This document shows positions 35,007 through 43,108 of a DNA stretch of 64,000 nucleotides, piece after piece. The stretch is from Leucothrix mucor DSM 2157 (GTDB lineage Bacteria > Pseudomonadota > Gammaproteobacteria > Thiotrichales > Thiotrichaceae). Under the pieces are notes generated by a model. The model ran no database searches. It was not told the origin of the DNA and worked only from the letters and a program-made list of their open reading frames with translations. Position 1 is the stretch's first letter, and every line of letters begins with the position of its first letter. Made by a program: the position numbers and the translations under genes. The stretch covers positions 3,904,501-3,968,500 of the forward strand of contig NZ_ATTE01000001.1 in assembly GCF_000419525.1 (NCBI RefSeq), written 5' to 3'.

Positions 35007-35912
35007 TTATTGCAGGCGCTTACTTTGTGACAGCAGCTTTTCCAAAATCGGCGTGAGAATGGTCTCCATGGCCAGCGACATTTTATTGCCGGGCACGACA
35101 ATCGTATTGCGGCGTGACATAAACGAATGCTCAATCATGCTCAGCAGAAACGGAAAGTCGATATTGTATTTGGATGGCGACTTAAAGCGGATTACTACTT
35201 TGCTCTCGTCCAGCGAGGGAATATCTCTGGACACAAAGGGATTTGAGGTATCCACCATGGGTACACGCTGAAAGTTGACGTCAGTTAATGAGAATTGCGG
35301 TGTGATGTAATGCACATAATCCGGCATTCGACGCAAAATCGTTTCAATCACCTGTTTTTCATCATAGCCGCGATGTGAGTGATCGCGATGGATCTTCTGA
35401 ATCCATTCCAGGTTGACACTTGGCACGACGCCAATTCCCAAATCCACAAACTTCGAAGTGTCTACGCCTTGCGCTTCGTCAACTACATTGCCATGCAGAC
35501 CTTCATATAGCAGTAAGTCAGAGCCTGTTGGTACATCTTCCCACGGCGTAAAATTGCCGGCATCTAATTCGAGGCCTAGTCGCTTGCTGTGTTCTCTAAC
35601 GCGCAACTCATTATGTAGGTAGTAGCGACGGCGCGTTTCGCCGGTTTCGCCATATTGCCGATAGGTTTCTTGCAGCGCTTTAAAGTCATTGGCTTCGGGG
35701 CCGAAGTGACTGTAGTGGTTGTTGCCTTGCTGGGCTTCTTCAACAACGCGCTGTTTAAACTCTTCGCGAGTGACGCTGTGAAAGCTGTCGCCTTCAATAA
35801 TGGCCGCCTTGATGCCTTCGCGGCGAAAGATGTTGATAAAGGCATCTCGCACATAAGTGGTTCCAGCACCAGACGAGCCGGTGACTGCAACAATGGGGTG
35901 TTTCGCTGACAT
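35007..35912 (-). CDS. prkB: Phosphoribulokinase (proteobacterial type I, PrkB-like)
   Basis: A 301-residue kinase that phosphorylates ribulose-5-phosphate with ATP. The P-loop reads GSSGAGTT, followed by EGDSFHSVTREEF (catalytic/base Asp), HFGPEANDF, LLLYEGLHG and the IHRDHSHRGYDEKQVIETILRRMPDYVHYI segment typical of proteobacterial PRK. ATG 35912 is chosen for GGAGAG 8 bp upstream; the open frame extends further but without support. No RuBisCO or other Calvin gene is in the window. PRK homologues are known in non-autotrophic gammaproteobacteria, so carbon fixation should not be concluded. Confidence 0.9.
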   Translation of the reverse strand: MSAKHPIVAVTGSSGAGTTYVRDAFINIFRREGIKAAIIEGDSFHSVTREEFKQRVVEEAQQGNNHYSHFGPEANDFKALQETYRQYGETGETRRRYYLHNELRVREHSKRLGLELDAGNFTPWEDVPTGSDLLLYEGLHGNVVDEAQGVDTSKFVDLGIGVVPSVNLEWIQKIHRDHSHRGYDEKQVIETILRRMPDYVHYITPQFSLTDVNFQRVPMVDTSNPFVSRDIPSLDESKVVIRFKSPSKYNIDFPFLLSMIEHSFMSRRNTIVVPGNKMSLAMETILTPILEKLLSQSKRLQ

Positions 35913-36140
35913 GGTTGGGCTCTCCGGCGGGCTGACGCGGGTAGTCGAAGTAAGTGCTATTAGAACACTAAAGCAGACTACCGCAAAAGGGGAACATCTC
36001 ACCAATACCTTGTTTTTCGGTATTTTTAGAGTAATAAATGAACACTTTACATGACTCAGTGCAAGACAAACTAACCCGAATGAGTGATAAAACTAATACT
36101 TAAATGTTTATTTCAGTCTGAACAAACTTGACAGAAGCGT

Positions 36141-36948
36141 TTATCCCCATTTTTGATAACTCTGTGGATAACTCTGTTGATACACTTTAGCTAACTGGGA
36201 TAGACCCCTATAAAAGCCTGTTTTCGGGTATTTGACTGGTTTTTAGTATTTATTCATAAGTTTAATTTAAACAATCACTTATAAAAATAATTTGGCTAAT
36301 TTTTAGTATCCAATCCGTTATTTTAGAAGATTATGAACAAAATATGAATGATGTGCATAACTGTGCAAGCTTCGGATTAGAGGTAACTTGCTGTAGTGTC
36401 TCGTTCAGTTTCGATTAAGCAGAAATTCAGCTAATTAACGCGTCGATCTGAGCCAATTAACCGGTTTAACACCGTTTAGACGAAAGGCGGTATTTAGAGC
36501 CACAACAAAGCTAAGCTATTGTTTGTGTTTGAAATATCTAATTCAACTGATTTATCCACGGCATCCTGTGGATAACTTTGTGGATGACTTTGATAAGTGT
36601 TTACTGGGCTTAGGGTTTTGTCGTTTGGCCGGATTTCTAACGTGTTCGTTTGAATTCTGGTAATTCTTATTAAATCAATGGCTTATAAATTTAAATGAAC
36701 GTCTATTAATGTTTATCCACGCTATGTTAAAAAAATATTACAAAAAACAATACTTGTGAATAAGTCAATATGGTCTGTGTGAATGTTAAAACACTATATA
36801 TTGTGTTTGTCCACTCATTGCGCACCGCACATTACCAGATCTTAAGCGCAGTGATGTGAGCCAGTTGCTAACATCATTCACACGTCGATGCCCTACTCTC
36901 TGATTCATACGAGGAAAGTTTGGTGTACAATGACCCGATTTATCCCCA
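36141..36948. other. Cluster of DnaA boxes in a long AT-rich noncoding region (origin- or datA-like)
   Basis: No credible gene lies between the prkB start (35912) and rimO (36963). Exact TTATNCACA boxes: 36163-36171, 36352-36360, 36567-36575 and 36755-36763. One-mismatch boxes: 36141-36149, 36552-36560, 36579-36587, 36713-36721 and 36940-36948. Very AT-rich tracts lie at 36241-36305 and 36661-36760. Three boxes are packed in 36 bp at 36552-36587. This arrangement resembles a replication origin or DnaA-titrating locus. No dnaA gene is adjacent, and mnmE at the window's left edge suggests the usual dnaA/oriC region lies outside. Confidence 0.6.
36791..36806. promoter_or_regulatory. Perfect NrdR-type palindrome, orphan
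   Basis: ACACTATATATTGTGT matches the NrdR consensus ACACWATATATWGTGT at all positions. It lies 157 bp before rimO and within the DnaA-box cluster. A partner box one or three helical turns away is not evident; TCAATATGGTCTGTGT at 36765-36780 is a weak half-match. Confidence 0.55.
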
Positions 36949-36962
36949 GAGCGTCCAGATTC

Positions 36963-38303
36963 ATGATTAAAGCAACACAAGATCAACCTAAAAATAACCG
37001 CGTAGGCATGATAAGTCTGGGGTGCCCTAAGGCTCTGGTGGATTCGGAGCGGATTCTGACACAGTTGCGCACCGAAGGGTACGAAATTAGCCCTGATTAT
37101 GACGGCGCAGATGTCGTTATTGTAAATACCTGTGGTTTTATCGATGCAGCGGTTGAAGAATCACTGGATGCGATCGGTGAAGCCCTGCAAGAAAACGGTA
37201 AAGTCATCGTGACTGGCTGCTTAGGTGCAGACTCTCAAAAAGTATTGGATGCGCATCCTGGTGTTTTGGCAGTGAGTGGCCCTCATGCTTATGAAGAAGT
37301 AATGACTGCTGTTCGTTCCACCATTAAACCACCACAAAATCATAATCCGTTTATTGATCTGGTTCCGCCGCAAGGTATCAAGCTGACACCTCGTCATTAT
37401 GCTTACCTGAAAATTTCTGAAGGCTGTAACCACCGCTGTTCTTTCTGCATTATCCCTTCAATGCGCGGGGATTTAGTCACCCGTCCGGTGGGCGATGTAA
37501 TGCAAGAAGCTGAGAATCTGGTTAAGGCCGGTGTTAAAGAATTGTTAGTGGTGTCACAAGATACCAGTGCTTATGGTGTTGATGTGAAATATCAGACGGG
37601 CTTCTACAATGGCCGTCCGATGAAATCCCACATTCAGCAGTTGTCTGAAGCATTGGGTGAGTTGGGTGTTTGGGTGCGCTTACATTATGTATACCCTTAC
37701 CCACACGTTGATAAGCTGATTCCATTAATGGCTGAAGGCAAAATTTTGCCGTACTTGGATATTCCATTCCAGCATGCCAGCCCACGTATTCTGAAAGATA
37801 TGCGTCGCCCGGCTCACGCTGAGAAAGTATTGGATCGTTTACGCGTATGGCGTGAGATCTGCCCGGATATTACGGTGCGCAGTACCTTTATCACGGGATT
37901 CCCCGGCGAGACAGAAGAAGATTTCCAGATGTTGTTGGACTTCATTCAGGAAGCCAAGCTGAGCCGTGTTGGTTGCTTTACGTACTCTCCAGTGGATGGC
38001 GCGACAGCCAATGATTTACCGAATCATGTTCCGGAAGACGTCAAACAAGATCGTCTGGAGCGCTTTATGGAAGTGCAGGCTGAAATCAGTGCCAGTATTT
38101 TGTCATCACGAGTAGGCCAGCGTATGACGGTACTCACGGATGACGTTGGGGAAGATCTGACGATTGCCCGCAGTAAGATGGATGCACCGGAAATTGATGG
38201 CGTGGTTCACATTGAAGGCGAAATGTTGGAACCGGGCCAGTTTGTCGAAGTCGATATTACACATGCCGATGAGCATGACTTGTGGGGCACGCTAGTAGAG
38301 TAG
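36963..38303 (+). CDS. rimO: Ribosomal protein S12 methylthiotransferase RimO
   Basis: A 446-residue radical-SAM enzyme that methylthiolates an Asp of ribosomal protein S12. The N-terminal UPF0004 domain supplies three cluster cysteines ([27 protein letters not shown]). The radical-SAM motif is CNHRCSFC, with IIPSMRG after it. A C-terminal TRAM domain covers about the last 65 residues. ATG 36963 gives the usual family N-terminus; ATG 36930, with GAGGAAAG 15 bp upstream, is an alternative that adds 11 residues. Confidence 0.96.
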   Translation: MIKATQDQPKNNRVGMISLGCPKALVDSERILTQLRTEGYEISPDYDGADVVIVNTCGFIDAAVEESLDAIGEALQENGKVIVTGCLGADSQKVLDAHPGVLAVSGPHAYEEVMTAVRSTIKPPQNHNPFIDLVPPQGIKLTPRHYAYLKISEGCNHRCSFCIIPSMRGDLVTRPVGDVMQEAENLVKAGVKELLVVSQDTSAYGVDVKYQTGFYNGRPMKSHIQQLSEALGELGVWVRLHYVYPYPHVDKLIPLMAEGKILPYLDIPFQHASPRILKDMRRPAHAEKVLDRLRVWREICPDITVRSTFITGFPGETEEDFQMLLDFIQEAKLSRVGCFTYSPVDGATANDLPNHVPEDVKQDRLERFMEVQAEISASILSSRVGQRMTVLTDDVGEDLTIARSKMDAPEIDGVVHIEGEMLEPGQFVEVDITHADEHDLWGTLVE

Positions 38304-38377
38304 TGCTTCATTGAAAATTTGCACTATACTGTGCGTATCTGTATTGAAAATCATCAAAAAATAGATAGGATTATTAC

Positions 38378-39067
38378 ATGAAAAAGACGCTGATTGCCGC
38401 CGCGCTGAGTTTATCAATGACTGCAGGTTTAGTGCAGGCTGAAGACTTAAAGCTGACCAATGATGATGACCGCCTAAGCTATAGTTTGGGTATGTTGATT
38501 GGTGACCGCATTCTTAAGCAATACTCTGAAAACATTAACTATTTTGTATTGTTGGAAGGTATCCGTGCTCAACATAAAGGCGAAACCACTGTCTTGACGA
38601 TGGATGAAGCACATCAAGCCATGCAGCAGAGCGAAGACCGTGCTTTAGCCGCTTCTTCCTCGAAAGCAAAAGAAGCCGGTGCAGCTTACTTGGCTGAAAA
38701 TAAAAAGCGTGAAGGCGTTAAAGAAACTGACAGCGGCATCCAGTACGAAGTATTGACTGCGGCAGAAGGTGATAAGCCTGTTGCGACTGATCAGGTTAAA
38801 GTACATTACAAAGGCAGTTTGCTGGATGGCACTGTGTTTGACAGCTCATATGACCGTGGTGAGCCAGCGCAGTTTGGTTTGAATCAAGTGATTCCAGGCT
38901 GGACTGAAGGTGTGCAATTAATGAGCGTTGGTAGTAAATATCGCTTTGTGATTCCTTCTGAACTGGCTTATGGTGATCAGGGCGCAGGTGGCAATATCGG
39001 ACCAGGCGAGACACTGATTTTTGAAGTGGAGCTGCTGGATATCGTAAAACCAGACGCGGATAAATAA
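38378..39067 (+). CDS. Periplasmic FKBP-type peptidyl-prolyl isomerase (FkpA/Mip-like)
   Basis: A 229-residue exported folding catalyst. A signal peptide (cleavage at VQA-ED, about residue 22) is followed by a helical dimerisation domain (residues 25-115) and a C-terminal FKBP domain. That domain shows VHYKGSLLDGTVFDSSYDRGEPAQF, VIPGWTEGVQLM, YGDQGAGGNIGPGETLIFEVELLD. All core FKBP active-site residues appear present. The gene stands 15 bp before the hemF-like gene and probably shares its transcript. It presumably assists envelope protein folding. Confidence 0.93.
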   Translation: MKKTLIAAALSLSMTAGLVQAEDLKLTNDDDRLSYSLGMLIGDRILKQYSENINYFVLLEGIRAQHKGETTVLTMDEAHQAMQQSEDRALAASSSKAKEAGAAYLAENKKREGVKETDSGIQYEVLTAAEGDKPVATDQVKVHYKGSLLDGTVFDSSYDRGEPAQFGLNQVIPGWTEGVQLMSVGSKYRFVIPSELAYGDQGAGGNIGPGETLIFEVELLDIVKPDADK

Positions 39068-39082
39068 ACAACGGAGGCAGCC

Positions 39083-40132
39083 ATGCAACGGCTCGAGGCA
39101 AAATCATCTTCAGCACAGCGCGCGAATGAGTTAGTGGTTCGTTTGCAGCAACAACTTGTTGCTCGAATGGAAGCAATTAGTCAGGCAGCGGGCACTAACA
39201 GTGCTTTCGAGCCAGTGGAATGGTTTCGCAACGAGGGCCGGCATGGCGGCGGAATGCGATATGTCGCCAATGATGCGGCGGTGTTTAACCGTGGCTCAGT
39301 GAATGTATCGCAAATCCAGTACGATGATGATCCGGCAAAGTCACTGGCTTCGGCCACGGCTTTGTCGAGTATCATTCATCCGCAAAACCCGCTGGCACCT
39401 TCCATGCATTTGCATGTGAGCTGGACTGAAATGAAGTCTGGCGAAGGCTATTGGCGAATCATGGCGGATTTAAACCCTGCCATTGAAGATCCGATTGCCA
39501 CGGCGCGCTTTAAACAAGTCCTGCACGATGCCGCACCGCATCAGTTAGATGAAGCCTGTGCGCAGGGCGATCGTTATTTCTTTATTCCAGCCTTGCAGCG
39601 CCATCGCGGTGTTTGTCATTTCTATCTGGAAAACTATGCAACCGATGATGCTGAAGCAGATTTTGCTTTAGCCGAGCAAGTCATTAGCAAAGTGATTGAT
39701 GGCTATGCGGATATACTGGAAGCGGCGATTAATAACAATCCGGTTCCTAAAGAAGCGGATTACCGTAAGCAGTTGGAATACCACACTTTATACTTCCTGC
39801 AAGTATTGACCTTAGACCGTGGAACGACCTCTGGATTGCTGATTCATGATCAAAATGATATCGGTATTTTGGGCTCATTACCGGCGCGTATTGATAAGGC
39901 ACTGCTGGCATCATGGCGCAATAAAATGCCATCGCCGCAAGATGCATTGTTGGATCGCTTGCTGAAGTTTACGCCGGAGCCAGAAGGTGAGTTGGGTGCG
40001 AGTAAAATTGATAGCTTTGTAAAAGAGTCATTGGCTATTGAAATGCGCGAACACTACCGGAAACATCCCGCTGCGCTGGACTTACAAGCAACGGCAAATG
40101 TTATTCCGCCAACTGTGGCTAATCACAGCTAA
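39083..40132 (+). CDS. hemF: Divergent aerobic coproporphyrinogen-III oxidase (HemF family)
   Basis: A 349-residue protein resembling oxygen-dependent coproporphyrinogen III oxidase, which makes protoporphyrinogen IX. Recognisable HemF blocks are HGGGMRYVAND, VFNRGSVNVS, SIIHPQNPLAPSMHLHVSW (the metal-region His residues), CHFYLENYAT and EYHTLYFLQVLTLDRGTTSGL. The match is weaker than for E. coli HemF. The usual GGGFDLTP stretch is replaced by RIMADLNPAI, and the C-terminus is about 40 residues longer. It may be a HemF paralogue with altered activity. The stop is 54 bp from the convergent histidine kinase end. Confidence 0.75.
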   Translation: MQRLEAKSSSAQRANELVVRLQQQLVARMEAISQAAGTNSAFEPVEWFRNEGRHGGGMRYVANDAAVFNRGSVNVSQIQYDDDPAKSLASATALSSIIHPQNPLAPSMHLHVSWTEMKSGEGYWRIMADLNPAIEDPIATARFKQVLHDAAPHQLDEACAQGDRYFFIPALQRHRGVCHFYLENYATDDAEADFALAEQVISKVIDGYADILEAAINNNPVPKEADYRKQLEYHTLYFLQVLTLDRGTTSGLLIHDQNDIGILGSLPARIDKALLASWRNKMPSPQDALLDRLLKFTPEPEGELGASKIDSFVKESLAIEMREHYRKHPAALDLQATANVIPPTVANHS

Positions 40133-40186
40133 CAGCGTTTAAATCTATTTAATTGTGCTTAATTGAATGGATTGTCAGAGATAATG

Positions 40187-41791
40187 TTAACCCTGAACCA
40201 GCTTCAGGGTTATTTCAAAGCGGACGCCCCGTTCGCTTTCCAGTAGTCGGATAGACCCCTTCCAGGTTTGTAGTAAAGACTGCACGATTCCCAATCCTAA
40301 GCCCGTACCACCTTGCTCACGTTGCGTGGTAAAAAATGGTGTGAACACCTTGTCCTGATTGGCTTTTGAAATACCTCTGCCATTGTCTTGCACGATAATG
40401 CGGCAGACTGATTGATCGGTTTCCCAGCTGATATCCACCTGATTAGCGCCATGTTGCAGGCTGTTCTCAAATAGGTTTCCTAAAACCGTTTCTAAGGCCA
40501 CTGGTGCGATGTTTAGGCATGGCCCGACTGATGATGTCTGTTTCTCTGAAATGGCCTGTGTGCTTGATTTGATGACGAGTGAGCGCTCGATATAACGCGA
40601 CCGTAGCATGATGAGTATCGGGTACAGCCGTGTGCCTTCCGCAGAGGGTTGCAAGGCATCTGCCCTCGCCTGCTCTAATAAGCGACTGACGAGTCGGCGT
40701 AAGCGCTGGGTATCTTCATATAAATTGTTTAAAAAAAGCTTCCGCTGTTCGGGGGGCATGTCATCCGCATGTTCCTGTAGTAATTCCAGCGCCCCTTGCA
40801 TGGCGGTTAACGGTGTTTTGAATTCGTGCGAGACATGTGAGGCAAAGCGGTCAATATAGAGCGAGCGCTCATGCAGCGCTTCGGACATTTCAGCAAAGCT
40901 TTGTGAGAGTTGTGCCAGCTCATACGTACCGGGCTGCTTTAACACCGCAATGGTATTGCGCTCGCCACGGGCAATATGTTGTGTTTGCTCAATCAGCTCA
41001 CGAATCGGTCGTGACAAGCGCGAGGAAATAAATAACACCAGTAAGCCGGTCACAAATAGCAGCAACAAGCCCAGCAGTGTGAGTTTGCCGCGAATCTGAT
41101 ACATGTGCTTGAGGATATTTTGTGGTGTGCGTGAGAGGTAAATCACGCCCAGTATTTCACCTTGCTCAATCACTGGAAAAGCGGTGAATACCCGAATGCC
41201 CGTGCCGCGACTGATCGAGGCGAGCGGCGGCGGAGGCTCATCTGAAACCCGCTCACGAATCACTGCACGGTAGTTTCCGGATAAGGCATTACGTACTTCC
41301 AGCACATGGCTTAAGGATTGGCCGACTTCTGCGCGTCCTGCAATCACAATGCCTTTAGCATCCAGCACTCTCATACCCGCCAAGGTATAACGCTGGGTGT
41401 TTAATAGGATATTTTGCATGCGCAAGCCAACTTGCCAGTCTTTCGCGGCAATCGCTTGTTGTGTGGCTCTGGCGATATCGCGCCGTGGTAATACAGTTTG
41501 GGTGGAAAGCTCTAGTATTGGATTAATCGGTGTGTAGAAGTCCTGATTATATTGGCGTTGGGAGTGTGTTAGTAGAGCGCTTGGTTCTCGCCTCAATTCA
41601 CGGAAAATAGCCGCCAGTGCCGCAGATTGGTCGATTAATTGCGCTTCGGTGCGCCGGACTAATTCATTCTCATAAAAACGAAACAGATACACGCTGGCAA
41701 CCGGCAGTAGTAACACCGACAGCATCACCACTAATAAAATAGTACGTAAACGAAATAGTCGCCGGCTGCTAGGTTTGGCGTTTATTCGCAT
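40187..41791 (-). CDS. Sensor histidine kinase of a two-component system
   Basis: A 534-residue inner-membrane kinase. A transmembrane helix (about residues 17-38), a large periplasmic sensor region to about residue 240, a second helix (LTLLGLLLLFVTGLLVLFIS) and a HAMP segment (RLSRPIRELIEQTQ) are visible. After these come HisKA with the phospho-His in ASHVSHEFKTPLTAM and a HATPase with NLFENSLQHG, DNGRGIS and GTGLGLGIV. The start at 41791 overlaps the end of the response-regulator gene by 10 bp, so the two are translationally coupled. The signal is unknown; the linked M23 peptidase suggests cell-wall or envelope sensing. Confidence 0.92.
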   Translation of the reverse strand: MRINAKPSSRRLFRLRTILLVVMLSVLLLPVASVYLFRFYENELVRRTEAQLIDQSAALAAIFRELRREPSALLTHSQRQYNQDFYTPINPILELSTQTVLPRRDIARATQQAIAAKDWQVGLRMQNILLNTQRYTLAGMRVLDAKGIVIAGRAEVGQSLSHVLEVRNALSGNYRAVIRERVSDEPPPPLASISRGTGIRVFTAFPVIEQGEILGVIYLSRTPQNILKHMYQIRGKLTLLGLLLLFVTGLLVLFISSRLSRPIRELIEQTQHIARGERNTIAVLKQPGTYELAQLSQSFAEMSEALHERSLYIDRFASHVSHEFKTPLTAMQGALELLQEHADDMPPEQRKLFLNNLYEDTQRLRRLVSRLLEQARADALQPSAEGTRLYPILIMLRSRYIERSLVIKSSTQAISEKQTSSVGPCLNIAPVALETVLGNLFENSLQHGANQVDISWETDQSVCRIIVQDNGRGISKANQDKVFTPFFTTQREQGGTGLGLGIVQSLLQTWKGSIRLLESERGVRFEITLKLVQG

Positions 41792-42483
41792 GACGCAAGC
41801 TTGTAGCCGACACTGTGCAAGGTTTCGATAATGCTCTCGCAACCGGCGGCATTAAATTTGCTGCGAATATGTCGGATATGGCTGTCGATCGTGCGGTCGC
41901 TCACATGGATATTAAACTGGTACGCGCCACTCATAATGCTGTCGCGACTAAACACCTTGTTAGGATGGCGCATAAATTGTTCCAGAATCGCAAATTCGGT
42001 CGCAGTGAGGCTGATTGGCTTGTCCTGCCAGCTCACCGCATGTTGTTCGGTATCCAGTTGTACTTGGCCGTGGTTTAAACAGTGCGCTTGTGTCGTTGGT
42101 GCTTGCGGGGCTGCAGTTTGAGTGCGTTTTAAAATGGCATTGATACGCGCCACCAATTCACGGGGGCTAAAGGGCTTGGTCACATAATCATCGCCACCAA
42201 TCTCAAGGCCTAAAATGCGGTCAATCTCATCATCACGGGATGATAAAAACAAAATTGGCACATCGGAGGTTTTGCGAATTTCACGGCAACAAGCCAGCCC
42301 ATCCATCTCTGGCATATTGATATCCAGCACAATGAGGTCGCAGTCCGTTTGCGGGAATATATCCACCGCTTGCTGGCCATTTTCAGCATTAACTACCTGC
42401 ATTCCCGCTTTTTCCAGTGCGAAACGAATGACTTCACGAATGTGTGAGTCATCATCGACCACCAGAATTGTTTTATCCGTCAT
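41782..42483 (-). CDS. OmpR/PhoB-family response regulator
   Basis: A 233-residue regulator. The receiver domain has the acidic pocket VVDDD, the phospho-acceptor Asp in LIVLDINMPEMDG and Lys in YVTKPFSPREL. The C-terminal winged helix has LTATEFAILEQFMRHPNKVFSRD and RTIDSHIRHIRSK. ATG 42483 (GGAG 8 bp upstream) overlaps the end of the M23 peptidase gene by 4 bp; the longer upstream reading frame lies inside that gene and is rejected. It pairs with the following kinase. Confidence 0.94.
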   Translation of the reverse strand: MTDKTILVVDDDSHIREVIRFALEKAGMQVVNAENGQQAVDIFPQTDCDLIVLDINMPEMDGLACCREIRKTSDVPILFLSSRDDEIDRILGLEIGGDDYVTKPFSPRELVARINAILKRTQTAAPQAPTTQAHCLNHGQVQLDTEQHAVSWQDKPISLTATEFAILEQFMRHPNKVFSRDSIMSGAYQFNIHVSDRTIDSHIRHIRSKFNAAGCESIIETLHSVGYKLASCE

Positions 42484-42995
42484 TGGGGTGCTCCAGTTAA
42501 GAATTTTCCGGGGTCTAAAAAGAAGGTTCGCTTCCACGGTGCAACGTAGCGATTATCGTAGGTCCAAACGCGTGGGAAAGCACTGCGAATGGTGTAGTGC
42601 AGATGTGGTGACTTTCCCTGTGCATTGCCACTGGTGCCGACAGAGCCGATTTGTTCACCCGCTGATACCGGCGTAAAGGCAGAGACATTCACGCTTTCAA
42701 GGTGCGCGTAATAGTGGAAACGCCAGTTAGCGCCGAGCATGTAAACGACATTGCCGCCAATGCCATAATAACCGCTGTAGAGCACTATGGCATCGGTGGT
42801 GGCATAAACGGGTGTACTGCGCCTGGCGAAAATATCAATCCCTTTATGCATGCCTGAAACGCCCCAAGGGCTGTACCAAAATGATTGTGGATTCCAGTCG
42901 CGTTCGGTCGCGCCGGATACCGGCATAACGCGCTGCTCATTGGGCAAAAAGCCCAGCAGAAATATTAGGATGGCGAATAGGATTAAAGCTCTCAT
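42480..42995 (-). CDS. M23-family (LytM-type) metallopeptidase
   Basis: A 171-residue exported or anchored peptidase. The N-terminal hydrophobic stretch RALILFAILIFLLGFLP is a signal anchor. The M23 domain has the zinc ligands in GMHKGIDIF (H and D) and SPHLHYTI (HxH), with GNVVYMLGANWRFHYYAHLES between. All ligands are present, so it is probably an active peptidoglycan endopeptidase rather than an EnvC-like activator. ATG 42995 is used; a TTG nine codons upstream lacks a ribosome site. It is the first gene of an overlapping trio with the response regulator and kinase. Confidence 0.88.
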   Translation of the reverse strand: MRALILFAILIFLLGFLPNEQRVMPVSGATERDWNPQSFWYSPWGVSGMHKGIDIFARRSTPVYATTDAIVLYSGYYGIGGNVVYMLGANWRFHYYAHLESVNVSAFTPVSAGEQIGSVGTSGNAQGKSPHLHYTIRSAFPRVWTYDNRYVAPWKRTFFLDPGKFLTGAPQ

Positions 42996-43108
42996 GGGTC
43001 TGATTGTCCTTGATTGGGACAAAAAGACAACCGGAGGGCTTTGTTAATTCAGCGTATTTAATTTGCAGGTTTTGTGCAGACAGCGGCCCGTAAGCCGCTG
43101 CTGTACGC

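Noticed and set aside
36700-36810. Chromosome-terminus dif site in the 36-kb noncoding region
   Set aside because: Only a partial resemblance (ATGTTAAA) to one half-site; no matching XerC half next to it.
36006-36887. Protein-coding gene in the prkB-rimO gap
   Set aside because: All frames are broken by frequent stops and no frame shows coding-like composition.
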